Source: Variovorax sp. N23 (lineage in GTDB: Bacteria > Pseudomonadota > Gammaproteobacteria > Burkholderiales > Burkholderiaceae_C). Taken from it: a DNA stretch of 64,000 bases. Made by a program: the position numbers and the translations under genes. How positions within the stretch are numbered: the stretch's first letter is position 1; every line of letters starts with the position of its first letter. This document shows, in pieces, positions 1 through 8,966 of this stretch. Under the pieces are notes generated by a model. That model ran no database searches, was not told the origin of the DNA, and saw only the letters and a list, made by a program, of their open reading frames with translations. The stretch spans positions 92,927 to 156,926 of the forward strand of contig NZ_JAOOPY010000014.1 in assembly GCF_025486315.1 (NCBI RefSeq). The letters run 5' to 3'.

Positions 1-707
1 TGCTGGCGCCGCGCGTCGTACTGCGCGTACTCGGCGCGCGCCGCCTCGCCAGCCTCGGTCGCGAGCCAGCGGGCGCCGCCGATGCGCTCGACCGCGGTGG
101 CGAAGGATTCGTTGAAGAGCGTATCGCCCGACACGTAGAGCAGCTGGTGCGACAGCTCGTGGAAGATCAGCCGTGCCAGCTCGCCCTCGGGGTAGCCGAT
201 GAAGGTGCTCAGCAGCGGGTCGCCGCCGGCCCAGTTGAGCCAGCCCAGCGTCGAATACGCCGGCACCGGGTAGACGGCGGCTTCCCGCCCCTGCGCACGC
301 TGGGCGTCGGCCTCGGCCTTCGCCTGCGCCTCGTCGTAGTAGCCGCGGTAGCCGACACAGCCCGCCACGGGAAAGCACCAGGTCTCGAGCGTCAGCGAAT
401 ACGGCGGCGCGGCCACCACGTTCCAGACCGCCGCGTTGCGGTGCAGGTCGGCGTAGCCGGTGTAGCTGGGGTTGTCCGGCAGGTGCAGCTCGGTCACGGC
501 GAAGCGGCGGATGCGCTGGGTGAGTTCGAGCTTGGCCTTGAGCGCCGCGGGCGTGGCCGGGTCGTCGAGCCACTGCGGCACCGGCCGCGCCGCGCGCATC
601 ACGCCAATGTGGCCGCTGGCCGACTGCCAGTAGTAGCCGAGGTCGGCGCAGCCGGCGAGCAGACCGGTCGCCAGCAGCACGAAGACGGCGGCAACGCGCC
701 GTGCCAT
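1..707 (-). CDS. Predicted aminopeptidase lipoprotein (partial, C-terminus off window)
   Basis: A 235-residue N-terminal part reads off the left edge. It starts at an ATG at 707 with a lipoprotein signal: hydrophobic FVLLATGLLAGC, where the lipobox Cys is residue 20, so it should be anchored to the inner or outer membrane facing the periplasm. Around residue 190 it carries HELSH, the HExxH zinc-protease motif, followed by NESFATAVE. This matches what I know of the predicted aminopeptidase family COG4324, whose members are lipoproteins of about 350-370 residues, so roughly a third is missing here. It lies 4 bases downstream of the molybdopterin oxidoreductase and is probably co-transcribed with it, although I see no functional link between the two. 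Confidence 0.82.
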   Translation of the reverse strand, partial: MARRVAAVFVLLATGLLAGCADLGYYWQSASGHIGVMRAARPVPQWLDDPATPAALKAKLELTQRIRRFAVTELHLPDNPSYTGYADLHRNAAVWNVVAAPPYSLTLETWCFPVAGCVGYRGYYDEAQAKAEADAQRAQGREAAVYPVPAYSTLGWLNWAGGDPLLSTFIGYPEGELARLIFHELSHQLLYVSGDTLFNESFATAVERIGGARWLATEAGEAARAEYAQYDARRQ

Positions 708-711
708 CGCC

Positions 712-2799
712 TCAGCCAGCATCGCTTGGCTCGACTTGGACCAGGCAGTCGTAAAAGGTCGGTCCCCGCCCGATGTCGGTCAGGCGCTGGCTGGTGAGCT
801 GGTTGACGTTGGTGCCGTCGAAGCCCAGCTTGCGCCACCAGATGCCCATGCCGTGCACCACGCCCGGCCGCGCGCGGCGCGATACCTCGGCGCGGCAGCG
901 GTGCTCGCCGCGCTGGTTGAACACGCGCACCATCGCGCCGTCGACGATGCCGCGGGCGGCCGCGTCGTCGGCGTGGATCTCCAGCAGCGGCTCGCCCTCG
1001 ATGGCGCGCAGGCTGGTCACGTTGACGAAGGTGGAGTTGAGGAAGTTGCGCGCCGGCGGCGAGATCATCGCGAGCGGGAACTGCGCCGAGCTGCCCACCG
1101 CCTCGTGGTTCGGCACATGGTCGGGCAGACCGTCCTGGCCCTGGGCGGCGAGGCGTTCGCTGAAGAATTCGCAGCGGCCCGAGGGGGTCGGGAAGTTGCC
1201 CTCGGCGTAGGGCGCGTCGGGCAGGCGCAGCGTGGTGAAACCGTCGCGGTGCAGCTGCGCGACATCGATCGCACCGGGCGCAAAGGCGGCGGCGCACAGG
1301 GCCTCGTCGTCGTCCGAAAAGCAGGGCTCGTCGAAGCCCATGCGACGTGCCAGCTCGCGGAACACCCAGGCGTTGCTGCGCGCCTCGCCTCGCGGCGCCA
1401 CGGCCGGGCGGTTGAGCAGCACGTCGGTGTGACCGTAGCTGGTGTGGATGTCCCAGTGCTCGATCTGCACCGTGGCCGGCAGCAGGTAGTCGGCGTAGTC
1501 GGCCGTGTCGGTGCGGAACTGCTCGAGCACCACGGTGAACAGGTCCTCGCGCGCGAAGCCGGCGGCGACCTTGCCCGACTCCGGCGCCACGGCGACCGGG
1601 TTGCTGTTGTAGACCACGACCGCCTTCACCGGAGGCCCGTTCGACAGCGCGGGCGCGTCACCGGTGAGCGCATCGCCGATGCAGCTCATGTTGATGGTGC
1701 GCGGCCGGCGTCCGGCCAGCAGGTCGGGCCGCTGCAGCGCGGCGCGGTCGACCGGGTACAGCCCCGAGCTGCTCAGCAGCAGGCCGCCCGCACGATGCCG
1801 CCAGGCGCCGACCAGCGCCGGCAGGCAGGCGATGGCGCGCGCCGCATTGCCGCCGCCGTGCACCCGCTGCATGCCGTAGTTCAGGCGGATGGCGGCAGGC
1901 TTCGTCTGCCCGTAGTCGCGGGCCAGCGCCACGATCTGCGCCTCGGGCACGCCGCACACCGCGGCGGCGCGGGCCGGCGGCCATTGCAGGGCGCGCTCGC
2001 GCAGCGCGTCCCAGCCGACGGTGTGGCGCGCGATGTAGTCGTGGTCGAGCCAGTCGTGGACGATCAGCTCGTGCATCAACGCCAGCGCCAGCGCGCCGTC
2101 GGTGCCCGGCAGCAGCGCGATGTGCGCGTCGCACTTGTCGGCGGTTTCGGTCTTGCGGGGGTCGATGCACACCAGCTTCGCGCCGGCGCGCCGGGCCGCC
2201 TGCGCGTGGCGCCAGAAGTGCAGGTTGCTGGCGATCGAGTTGCTGCCCCAGATGAGGATCAGCTTCGACTCGGCGAAGAACTCGACCCGCATGCCCACCT
2301 TGCCGCCCAGGGTCAGGCTCAGGGCCTCGCCGCCGGCGGTGGAGCAGATCGTGCGGTCCAGCAGCGACGCGCCGAGCTTGTGGAAAAAACGACGATCCAT
2401 CGATTCGCCCTGCACCAAACCCATGGTGCCGGCGTAGCTGTAGGGCAAAATCGTTTCTGAACTGTTACTTTCGGTTAGATTCTGCAACCGGCGTGCGATG
2501 TCGTCGAGCGCGGTGTCCCAGCTGACGCGCTCGAACTGCCCGGCGCCCTTGGGGCCGACGCGCTTCATCGGGTAGAGCAGCCGATCGGGGTGCGCCGTCC
2601 GCTCGAGGTAGCGGGACACCTTGGTGCACAGCACGCCGCCCGTGTGCCGATGGTCCGGGTTGCCCTGCAGCTTGACGGCCTGGCCGTCCTGCACGGTGGT
2701 GACCAGCGCGCAGGTGTCGGGACAGTCGTGCGGACAGGCGCCCAGCACGGTGACCGAGGGGGTGGGAGACGTCGAAGAAGAAGCGGTGGCAGCGACCAT
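712..2799 (-). CDS. Molybdopterin oxidoreductase, formate-dehydrogenase/DMSO-reductase superfamily
   Basis: A 695-residue molybdopterin guanine dinucleotide enzyme. The N-terminus has the 4Fe-4S ligand pattern Cys22-x3-Cys26-x3-Cys30-x27-Cys58 (ACPHDCPDTC then GVLC), followed by the fold typical of the family. The C-terminal MoCo dinucleotide-binding domain contains GVVHGMGIWWRKLG and NVNQLTSQRLTDIG. There is no twin-arginine signal, so a cytoplasmic enzyme is likely. No electron-transfer partner subunit lies beside it, so its donor or acceptor cannot be named. Family members are usually annotated only as molybdopterin oxidoreductase. The start at 2799 is the first in-frame ATG. The neighbour at 2858 is divergent, with a 58-bp shared promoter region. 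Confidence 0.88.
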   Translation of the reverse strand: MVAATASSSTSPTPSVTVLGACPHDCPDTCALVTTVQDGQAVKLQGNPDHRHTGGVLCTKVSRYLERTAHPDRLLYPMKRVGPKGAGQFERVSWDTALDDIARRLQNLTESNSSETILPYSYAGTMGLVQGESMDRRFFHKLGASLLDRTICSTAGGEALSLTLGGKVGMRVEFFAESKLILIWGSNSIASNLHFWRHAQAARRAGAKLVCIDPRKTETADKCDAHIALLPGTDGALALALMHELIVHDWLDHDYIARHTVGWDALRERALQWPPARAAAVCGVPEAQIVALARDYGQTKPAAIRLNYGMQRVHGGGNAARAIACLPALVGAWRHRAGGLLLSSSGLYPVDRAALQRPDLLAGRRPRTINMSCIGDALTGDAPALSNGPPVKAVVVYNSNPVAVAPESGKVAAGFAREDLFTVVLEQFRTDTADYADYLLPATVQIEHWDIHTSYGHTDVLLNRPAVAPRGEARSNAWVFRELARRMGFDEPCFSDDDEALCAAAFAPGAIDVAQLHRDGFTTLRLPDAPYAEGNFPTPSGRCEFFSERLAAQGQDGLPDHVPNHEAVGSSAQFPLAMISPPARNFLNSTFVNVTSLRAIEGEPLLEIHADDAAARGIVDGAMVRVFNQRGEHRCRAEVSRRARPGVVHGMGIWWRKLGFDGTNVNQLTSQRLTDIGRGPTFYDCLVQVEPSDAG

Positions 2800-2857
2800 C
2801 GGCCGAGTCTAGTTCCAGTCCTTGTTGTTGGCGCGAGCACGCGCGGAGGTTCGACCT

Positions 2858-3982
2858 ATGATCAATCGCAGGCATTTTTCGATGGCGGCCGGTGCGGCCG
2901 CACTCGGTGGTTTCCAGCTGGCGCGCGCGCAAAGCGAGGCGCCGATCGTGCTCGGCCAATCCGCGCCCTTCAGCGGGCCGGCCGCGCAGTTGGGCATCCA
3001 GTTCTACCAGGGCGCCAAGCTCTACCTCGACCAGTACAACGCCTTGCCGGGCCACCGCGACGTCGAGATCAGGTTCCTCGACGACGGCTACGAGCCCGAC
3101 CGCACCGTCGCCAACACGCAGAAGCTGATCGCCGAAGACGCCTTCGCGCTGTTCGGCTACATCGGCACGCCGACCAGCCTGGCGGCGCTGCCGCTGGCCG
3201 TGAAGGACCGGGTGCCCTTCGTCGCGCCCTTCACCGGCGCCATGGCGCTGCGCGAGCCCTTCCACCGCAACGTGTTCCACCTGCGCGCCTCGTACAACGA
3301 CGAGACCGCGCTGATCGTCAAGCAGCTGACCAACCTGGGCCTGAAGAAGATCGCGGTCTTCTACCAGAACGACGCCTACGGCAAGGCCGGCCTGGACGGC
3401 GCCACGCTGGCGCTGGCGCAGCTGGACCTCAAGCCCGCCGCGCTGGCGACGGTGGAGCGCAACTCGGTCGACGTGGCCGCCGCGGTGAAGACGATCACCG
3501 CCGCCAAGCCCGACGCGGTGATCCAGGTCAGTGCCTACAACTCCTGCGCCGCCTTCATCCGTGAAGCCCGCAAGGCCGGCTACGGCGGCACCTTCTACAA
3601 CGTGTCCTTCGTCGGCACGCAGGCCCTGGCGGACGCGCTCGGCAAGGACGGCGCGGGCGTGGTGGTCACGCAGGTGGTGCCGTCGCCGTACAGCCCGGCC
3701 AACGCGATCACGCGCGAATTCAGCGACGTCGCGAAGAAATCCGGCGGCGCCACCAAGCCGAACTTCTCGAGCATGGAAGGCTATCTCGCGGCCAAGGTGC
3801 TGACCGAGGGCCTGCGCCGCGCGCCGGGCAAGCTCAGCCGCGACGGGCTGATCCAGGGCCTGGAGAGCATCGACCGCCAGCAGTTCGGCGGCTTCGAGGT
3901 GTCCTTCTCGCCGAAGAACCATGTGGCGTCGAAGTTCGTCGAGCTGTCGATGATCACGGGCGACGGGCGCATCCGCACCTGA
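2858..3982 (+). CDS. ABC transporter periplasmic substrate-binding protein (branched-chain amino acid type)
   Basis: A 374-residue type I periplasmic binding protein of the LivK/Leu-Ile-Val-binding family. The chosen ATG at 2858 has a GGAGG Shine-Dalgarno 8 bases upstream (2845-2849); an earlier in-frame start would add 12 uncharged residues without an RBS. The signal peptide starts NRRHFSMAAGAAALGG, which looks like a twin-arginine signal, with cleavage likely after ARA at residue 24. Family landmarks follow: IVLGQSAPFSGPAAQLG, then YKFYQGA-type helix, and AVFYQNDAYGKAG in the hinge region. No permease or ATPase genes are next to it, so it is an orphan binding protein that either shares a transporter elsewhere or acts as a sensor. 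Its stop abuts the convergent MocR stop codon. Confidence 0.9.
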   Translation: MINRRHFSMAAGAAALGGFQLARAQSEAPIVLGQSAPFSGPAAQLGIQFYQGAKLYLDQYNALPGHRDVEIRFLDDGYEPDRTVANTQKLIAEDAFALFGYIGTPTSLAALPLAVKDRVPFVAPFTGAMALREPFHRNVFHLRASYNDETALIVKQLTNLGLKKIAVFYQNDAYGKAGLDGATLALAQLDLKPAALATVERNSVDVAAAVKTITAAKPDAVIQVSAYNSCAAFIREARKAGYGGTFYNVSFVGTQALADALGKDGAGVVVTQVVPSPYSPANAITREFSDVAKKSGGATKPNFSSMEGYLAAKVLTEGLRRAPGKLSRDGLIQGLESIDRQQFGGFEVSFSPKNHVASKFVELSMITGDGRIRT

Positions 3983-5413
3983 TCAGCCCCGCACCCTGGC
4001 GAACACCTTCCAGAAGGCCGCATCCTGCGCCGTCGCGAAGTTGATGCGCATCAGCGTGCTCGGCGGCCGGCGCGCGTGAAACAGCGAGCCGGGCGCCAGC
4101 AGGTAGCCCTCGTCGAGCATGCGCTGGGTCAGCGCGTCGGTGTCGACGCCGGTGTCGACCCAGCCGAACAGCCCCGCCGGCTCCGACTCGAAGCGGCAGC
4201 CGTGCGCCAGCGCCAGCTTCACCGTGCGCGAGCGCGCGCCGTCGAGCCGCAGACGCACGCGCTCGGCGTGCCGGCGCAGCTGGCCCTGGTCGATGCACCA
4301 GGCCAGCGCCCGCTCGAACAAGGCCGGCGTGGTGAGCGTGGCCAGCAGCTTGGTCTCCAGCAGGCGGCCGAACACCTGCGGCGCCGCGGCGAGAAACCCG
4401 ATGCGCCAGTTGGGCGCGAGGATCTTCGCGAAACCGCTCACGTAGATGGTGCGCTGCAGGCCGTCGAGCACGCACAGCCGCGTGGCGTGCTCGGGCGCGA
4501 GATGGCTGTAGGTGTCGTCCTCGACGATATGGAAGTCGTGCTGGTTGGCCAGCTGCAGCACCCGGTGCGCGCTGCCCGGCGACAGGCTGTAGCCGGTCGG
4601 GTTGTGCAGCACGCTCACGCTGACGAAGAGCTTGGGCTTGTGCGTTTCGCAGTACTGCGCCATCACCGCCAGGTCGGGCCCGTCGGCGCGCCGCGGCACC
4701 GGCAGGATGCGCATGCCCAGCGCTTCGAGCCGGGCGAACTCGATGGCCCAGCCCGGCTCCTCGACCATCACCGGGTCGCCGGCGCGCAGCAGCGTGCGGC
4801 TCACGATGTCGAGCGCGTGCGTGGCACCGATGGTGGTGAGGATCTGCTCGGGCGCCGCCGGGATGTTGATGCCCACGAGCTTCTGCGACAGGCTGCGGCG
4901 CAGCGCGCCGTCGCCGGCCGGCTCGCCGTACTGCAGCGAGATCTCCTGCAGCGCGCGGGTGCCGGTCAGGCGCCGCAGCGAGGTCGGCATGAAGGTCGAA
5001 TCCATCCAGTCGGGCGGGAACACGCCCATGCCGGGCTGCGGCTTGTCGCTCTGGCGGTGGAACATGCCGCGGATGAGCGAGCTGGCATCGGCCGGCACGC
5101 CGCCCACCCGCGAGATGTTCGCCGGCACACCGTCGCGCGCAGGCCGTGCTTCCAGCGCCGGCGCCGCGTCGCGCACGAAGAAGCCGCGCTGGCGCCGCGC
5201 CTCGACCAGGCCCTGCGCCAGCAGCTGGTCGTAGGCCGCCACCACGGTGTGCGGGCTCACGCCCTGCTGCCGCGCGCATTCGCGCACCGACGGCAGGCGC
5301 GCACCGGGCGCCAGCAGCCGGGTGCGGATGCGCTCGGCAAAGCGCTCGGCCAGCTGGCTGGTCAGGGACTGGGTGGAGGTTCGTGTCAGCATGCGGGGTT
5401 CTGTGTCGTGCAT
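3983..5413 (-). CDS. MocR/PdxR-family regulator (GntR wHTH fused to aminotransferase fold)
   Basis: A 476-residue PLP-dependent transcription factor. Residues about 15-80 form a GntR-type winged helix (LPSVRECARQQGVSPHTVVA). Residues about 130-470 form a fold-type I aminotransferase domain with HNPTG (Asn271), the VEDDTY segment (Asp299/300) and the Schiff-base lysine Lys330 in SGFAKILAPNWRIGF. MocR proteins sense PLP or PLP-amino acid adducts and usually control a divergent operon. Here the divergent neighbour is a LysE exporter leading an amino-acid run. The start could also be Met8 (5392). A pair of direct repeats in the 76-bp divergent spacer is a likely operator. Confidence 0.92.
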   Translation of the reverse strand: MHDTEPRMLTRTSTQSLTSQLAERFAERIRTRLLAPGARLPSVRECARQQGVSPHTVVAAYDQLLAQGLVEARRQRGFFVRDAAPALEARPARDGVPANISRVGGVPADASSLIRGMFHRQSDKPQPGMGVFPPDWMDSTFMPTSLRRLTGTRALQEISLQYGEPAGDGALRRSLSQKLVGINIPAAPEQILTTIGATHALDIVSRTLLRAGDPVMVEEPGWAIEFARLEALGMRILPVPRRADGPDLAVMAQYCETHKPKLFVSVSVLHNPTGYSLSPGSAHRVLQLANQHDFHIVEDDTYSHLAPEHATRLCVLDGLQRTIYVSGFAKILAPNWRIGFLAAAPQVFGRLLETKLLATLTTPALFERALAWCIDQGQLRRHAERVRLRLDGARSRTVKLALAHGCRFESEPAGLFGWVDTGVDTDALTQRMLDEGYLLAPGSLFHARRPPSTLMRINFATAQDAAFWKVFARVRG

Positions 5414-5489
5414 TCGACCGACACAGTCGGCATCTTTGTCTGCGGAACTGTATTGGCACTGTAATGGTCATCAGTCTAGAGTGTGTCCC
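5414..5489. promoter_or_regulatory. Divergent MocR/LysE spacer with direct-repeat operator
   Basis: Two 9-bp direct repeats, CTGTATTGG (5448-5456) and CTGTAATGG (5459-5467), differ at one base and are spaced exactly 11 bp, about one helical turn. Head-to-tail repeats of this kind are typical operators of MocR-family regulators such as GabR and PdxR. They sit just upstream of the LysE start at 5490. Binding by the adjacent MocR is inference. Confidence 0.5.
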
Positions 5490-6089
5490 ATGAACTGGCA
5501 AGAATTCACGGCGCTGCTGGTGATGGCCGCGGCGATGAGTTTCTCGCCCGGGCCCAACACCACGCTGTCCACCACGCTCGGCGCCAACGGCGGCCTGCCG
5601 CGCGCGATGCGCTTCGTGCTGGCGGTGCCGATCGGCTGGTCGTTGCTGCTGGCGCTCTGCGCCGCCGGCGTCGGCGCCCTGGTGATGGCCGCGCCGGCAC
5701 TCAAGTGGGTGATCAAGGCGCTCGGCATCGCCTACCTGCTGTGGCTGGCCTTCAGGCTCAGCCGCAGCGGCGCGCTCGGCCAGACCGGCGACGACTCGGT
5801 GCGGGTCGGCTTCGGCCAGGGCGTGATGCTCCAGTTCCTCAACGTGAAGGCCTGGCTGCTGGCGCTCACGCTGGTGGGCGGCTGGATCGCCGGGCATCCC
5901 GACGCGCTGCACCGCTTCGCCATCGTCGCACCGGTGATGCTGGTCTATGCCTTCGTCAGCAACTTCGTCTACGCCTTGGCCGGGTCGCTGCTGCGCGGCT
6001 GGCTGGCCACCGGGCGCCGGCTGCTGTGGTTCAACCGCGCGATGGCGGTGCTGCTCGTGCTCACGGCGGCGTGGATGGTGAGAGCATGA
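5490..6089 (+). CDS. LysE family amino-acid exporter
   Basis: A 199-residue inner-membrane protein with about six hydrophobic segments. The N-terminal signature FSPGPNTTLSTTLGANGG is the RhtB/LysE hallmark (SPGPN). These proteins export amino acids or derivatives using proton exchange. The ATG at 5490 gives the family's usual 200-residue length. The stop overlaps the start of the next exporter gene by 4 bases (ATGA at 6086-6089), so the two are translationally coupled. Its position divergent from a MocR regulator suggests induction by an amino compound; the substrate cannot be read from sequence. Confidence 0.9.
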   Translation: MNWQEFTALLVMAAAMSFSPGPNTTLSTTLGANGGLPRAMRFVLAVPIGWSLLLALCAAGVGALVMAAPALKWVIKALGIAYLLWLAFRLSRSGALGQTGDDSVRVGFGQGVMLQFLNVKAWLLALTLVGGWIAGHPDALHRFAIVAPVMLVYAFVSNFVYALAGSLLRGWLATGRRLLWFNRAMAVLLVLTAAWMVRA

Positions 6090-7018
6090 GCGCCGTGCCC
6101 CTGGAAGACCGCCCCCTCGGCATGCGCCGCGAAACGCTGGGCATGTGGCTGGGTGTGCTCGGCGTGGCGCTCTTCGCGGTCACGCTGCCGATGACGCGGC
6201 TGGCCACCGGCACACAGGCCGCGCCGCAGCTCTCGCCCTGGTTCATGACGCTCGGCCGCGCGGCGCTGGCCGGAGCGCTGTCGATCCTGTTCCTGCTCGC
6301 CACGCGCGCGCCGCGCCCCGAGCGCCACCAGTGGAAGCCGCTGGGCATGGCGGTGCTCGGCAATGTGATCGGCTACCCGCTGCTGCTCGGCTTCGCGCTG
6401 CGCGCCGTGACCGCCAGCCACGCGGCGGTGGTGACCGCCCTGCTGCCGCTGGCCACCGCCGCCATCGCGGCCTGGGTGCTGCACCAGCGCGCGCGCCTGG
6501 GCTTCTGGGTCTGCGCCGTGGTCGGCAGCGGGCTGGTCGTCGCCTTCTCGCTGCTGCGTGCCTGGCAGCAGGGCCATGGCTTCGGCTTCGAGTGGGCCGA
6601 CCTGCTGCTGGTAGGCGCGGTGCTCGCAGCCTCGTTCGGCTACATCTACGGCGCACAGGTCACGCCCGCGCTCGGCGCCGAGCGGGTGATCTGCTGGGTC
6701 TGCGTGATGGCGCTGCCGGTGACGCTGCCCGGCGCCCTGCTCACCTGGCCGTCGCAGCCGGTCGCATGGACGGCCTGGGCCGGCCTGGCCTATGTCGGCG
6801 TCTTTTCGATGTGGATCGCCTTCTTCGCCTGGTACCGCGGCCTCGCCATGGGCGGCGCGCTGCGGGTGAGCCAGGCCCAGTTGCTGCAACCCTTCCTGTC
6901 CATCCTCGCCGCCGTGCCGCTGCTGGGCGAGCCGCTCGATGCGGTCACGCTGGGCTTCGCGCTCGCCGTGGTCGCCACCGTGCTGATCGGCAAGAAACTC
7001 TCGCAGGGCCCGCGCTGA
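6086..7018 (+). CDS. EamA/DMT family transporter
   Basis: A 310-residue protein with about ten hydrophobic helices arranged as two EamA repeats. The first half ends in HAAVVTALLPLATAAIAAWVLHQR and the second in QAQLLQPFLSILAAVPLLGEPL, the paired signature of drug/metabolite exporters. It starts inside the stop codon of the LysE gene (ATGA overlap), so the two exporters are made together. A probable function is efflux of amino acids or related metabolites; the substrate is unknown. Confidence 0.9.
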   Translation: MSAVPLEDRPLGMRRETLGMWLGVLGVALFAVTLPMTRLATGTQAAPQLSPWFMTLGRAALAGALSILFLLATRAPRPERHQWKPLGMAVLGNVIGYPLLLGFALRAVTASHAAVVTALLPLATAAIAAWVLHQRARLGFWVCAVVGSGLVVAFSLLRAWQQGHGFGFEWADLLLVGAVLAASFGYIYGAQVTPALGAERVICWVCVMALPVTLPGALLTWPSQPVAWTAWAGLAYVGVFSMWIAFFAWYRGLAMGGALRVSQAQLLQPFLSILAAVPLLGEPLDAVTLGFALAVVATVLIGKKLSQGPR

Positions 7019-7088
7019 CGCGGCACACTTTTCGGTTCCTGCTCCGACAACGACCACCACAACCCTCCCCTCGCCTCCAGGAAAAATC

Positions 7089-8303
7089 ATGACGACATGG
7101 AAGATGGCCGCCCGCGCCGAGAAGATGAACCCCTCAGTGCTGCGCGAGATCCTCAAGGTGACCGACCAGCCCGGCATCATCAGCCTGGCCGGCGGCCTGC
7201 CCTCGCCCAAGACCTTCCCGATCAGCGCCTTCGCCGACGCCTGCGCCCATGTGCTGGCCAACGACGGCGCGGCCGCGCTGCAGTACGCCGCGAGCGAAGG
7301 CTACGGCCCGCTGCGCCAGGCGGTGGCCGACATGCTGCCATGGAACGTCGACCCGGCGCAGGTGCTGATCACCACCGGCTCGCAGCAGGGCCTCGACCTG
7401 GTGGCCAAGGTGCTGATCGACCCGGGCAGCCGCGTGCTGGTCGAGACGCCGACCTACCTCGGCGCGCTGCAGGCCTTCTCGCCGATGGAGCCGACGCCGG
7501 TGAGCGTGGCGAGCGACGACGAGGGCGTGATCGTGGACGACCTCATCGCGAAGTCGAAGGACGCACGCTTCATCTACCTGCTCCCCAACTTCCAGAACCC
7601 GACCGGCCGCACCATGAGCGAGGCGCGCCGCGCCGCCGTGTCGGCCGCCGCGGCTGCCGCCAACCTGCCGATCATCGAAGACAACCCCTACGGCGACCTG
7701 TGGTTCGACGAAGCGCCGCCGCTGCCGTTGACCGCGCGCAACCCCGATGGCTGCATCTACCTGGGCTCCTTCTCGAAGGTGCTGGCGCCGGGCCTGCGCC
7801 TGGGCTTCCTGGTGGCGCCGAAGGCGATCTACCCGAAGCTGCTGCAGGCCAAGCAGGCGGTCGACCTGCACACGCCGATCTTCACGCAGCGCATGGTGGT
7901 CGAGGTGATGAAGGACGGCTTCCTGTCGCGCCACGTGCCGACCATCCGCGCGCTGTACAAGCGCCAGCGCGACGCCATGGCCGCCGCGCTGACGCGCGAG
8001 ATGGAGGGCCTGGACGTGACGTTCAACGCGCCCATCGGCGGCATGTTCATGTGGGCCCGCCTGCCCGAAGGCATCGACACCGTGAAGCTGCTGCCGAAAG
8101 CGGTTGAGCGCGGCGTGGCCTTCGTGCCCGGCGCGCCCTTCTATGCCGACGGCCAGGGCGACCCGCGCACGCTGCGCCTGTCCTTCGTGACCGCCAGCGT
8201 CGAAGAGATCGACACCGCCATCGCCGCGCTGGCCGCCACGTTGCGCGAGCAACTGGCGCACGATGCCGCCGCCAAGGTGCAGCGCGAGCTGGCCGCCACC
8301 TGA
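7089..8303 (+). CDS. PLP-dependent aminotransferase, 2-aminoadipate/LysN-like
   Basis: A 404-residue fold-type I (class I/II) aminotransferase without a DNA-binding domain. The opening SLAGGLPSPKTFP (residues 32-44) is typical of the 2-aminoadipate/kynurenine aminotransferase II group. Key residues are visible: Asn170 in NFQNPTGR, Asp198 and Tyr201 in IIEDNPYGDLW, and the PLP lysine Lys230 in LGSFSKVLAPGLRLGF. It would transfer an amino group between an amino acid and 2-oxoglutarate or pyruvate in the cytosol. It follows the DMT exporter after 70 bp with an AGGAAA element before the start and continues into the glutathione transferase gene 11 bp downstream. Confidence 0.9.
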   Translation: MTTWKMAARAEKMNPSVLREILKVTDQPGIISLAGGLPSPKTFPISAFADACAHVLANDGAAALQYAASEGYGPLRQAVADMLPWNVDPAQVLITTGSQQGLDLVAKVLIDPGSRVLVETPTYLGALQAFSPMEPTPVSVASDDEGVIVDDLIAKSKDARFIYLLPNFQNPTGRTMSEARRAAVSAAAAAANLPIIEDNPYGDLWFDEAPPLPLTARNPDGCIYLGSFSKVLAPGLRLGFLVAPKAIYPKLLQAKQAVDLHTPIFTQRMVVEVMKDGFLSRHVPTIRALYKRQRDAMAAALTREMEGLDVTFNAPIGGMFMWARLPEGIDTVKLLPKAVERGVAFVPGAPFYADGQGDPRTLRLSFVTASVEEIDTAIAALAATLREQLAHDAAAKVQRELAAT

Positions 8304-8314
8304 AGGAGCGACCC

Positions 8315-8956
8315 ATGCTCAACATCTGGGGCCGCATCAGCTCGATCAACGTGCGCAAGGTGGTGTGGTGCGCGCAGGAGCTCGGGCTCGACTTCCAGCG
8401 CACCGAGGCCGGCGGCAAGTTCGGCGTGGTGCAGACGCCCGAGTACCAAGCGCTCAACCCGAACGCGATGGTGCCCTGCATCGACGACGGCGAGGGCGAG
8501 GCGCGCGTGGTGCTGTGGGAGTCGAACGTGATCGTGCGCTACCTGTGCGCGAAGCATGCGTCGGGCACGCTCTACCCCGAGCCGCTGTACGAACGCTTCG
8601 ACGCCGAGCGCTGGATGGACTGGCAGCAGACCGCGCTGAACCCGGTGAGCGCCGGCGCCTTCAAGCAGTGGATCCGCACGCCCGCGGCCGAGCGCGACGC
8701 CGCGGTGATCGACCGCTCGGTGACCGCCACCGAGCCGCTGTTCGCGCTGCTCGACGCGCACCTGGCCACGCGGGCCTTCATGCTCGGCGACGCGTTCACC
8801 ATGGCCGACATCCCGGTCGGCTGCGAGGCGCACCGCTGGTTCGGCCTGCCGCCGGCCGAGTACACCCGGCCGGCCTGGCCCAACGTCGAGCGCTGGTTCG
8901 CCGACCTGAAGGCACGTTCCGCCGCGCGCGGCGTGCTCGACCTTCCCCTTGAATGA
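8315..8956 (+). CDS. Glutathione S-transferase family protein
   Basis: A 213-residue cytosolic GST. The N-terminal thioredoxin-like domain has the substrate-binding cis-proline in NAMVPCIDD and the glutathione-contacting WESNVIVRYL (E-S before the helix). The C-terminal helical domain includes FMLGDAFTMADIPVGCEAHRW, the N-capping box of GST helix 6. The catalytic residue is probably Ser/Asn near ISSINVRKVVW rather than Tyr. It has an AAGGAG-type RBS just before the start and sits in the same run as the aminotransferase and the PhzF-like gene. Confidence 0.92.
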   Translation: MLNIWGRISSINVRKVVWCAQELGLDFQRTEAGGKFGVVQTPEYQALNPNAMVPCIDDGEGEARVVLWESNVIVRYLCAKHASGTLYPEPLYERFDAERWMDWQQTALNPVSAGAFKQWIRTPAAERDAAVIDRSVTATEPLFALLDAHLATRAFMLGDAFTMADIPVGCEAHRWFGLPPAEYTRPAWPNVERWFADLKARSAARGVLDLPLE

Positions 8957-8966
8957 CGTGACGAAG

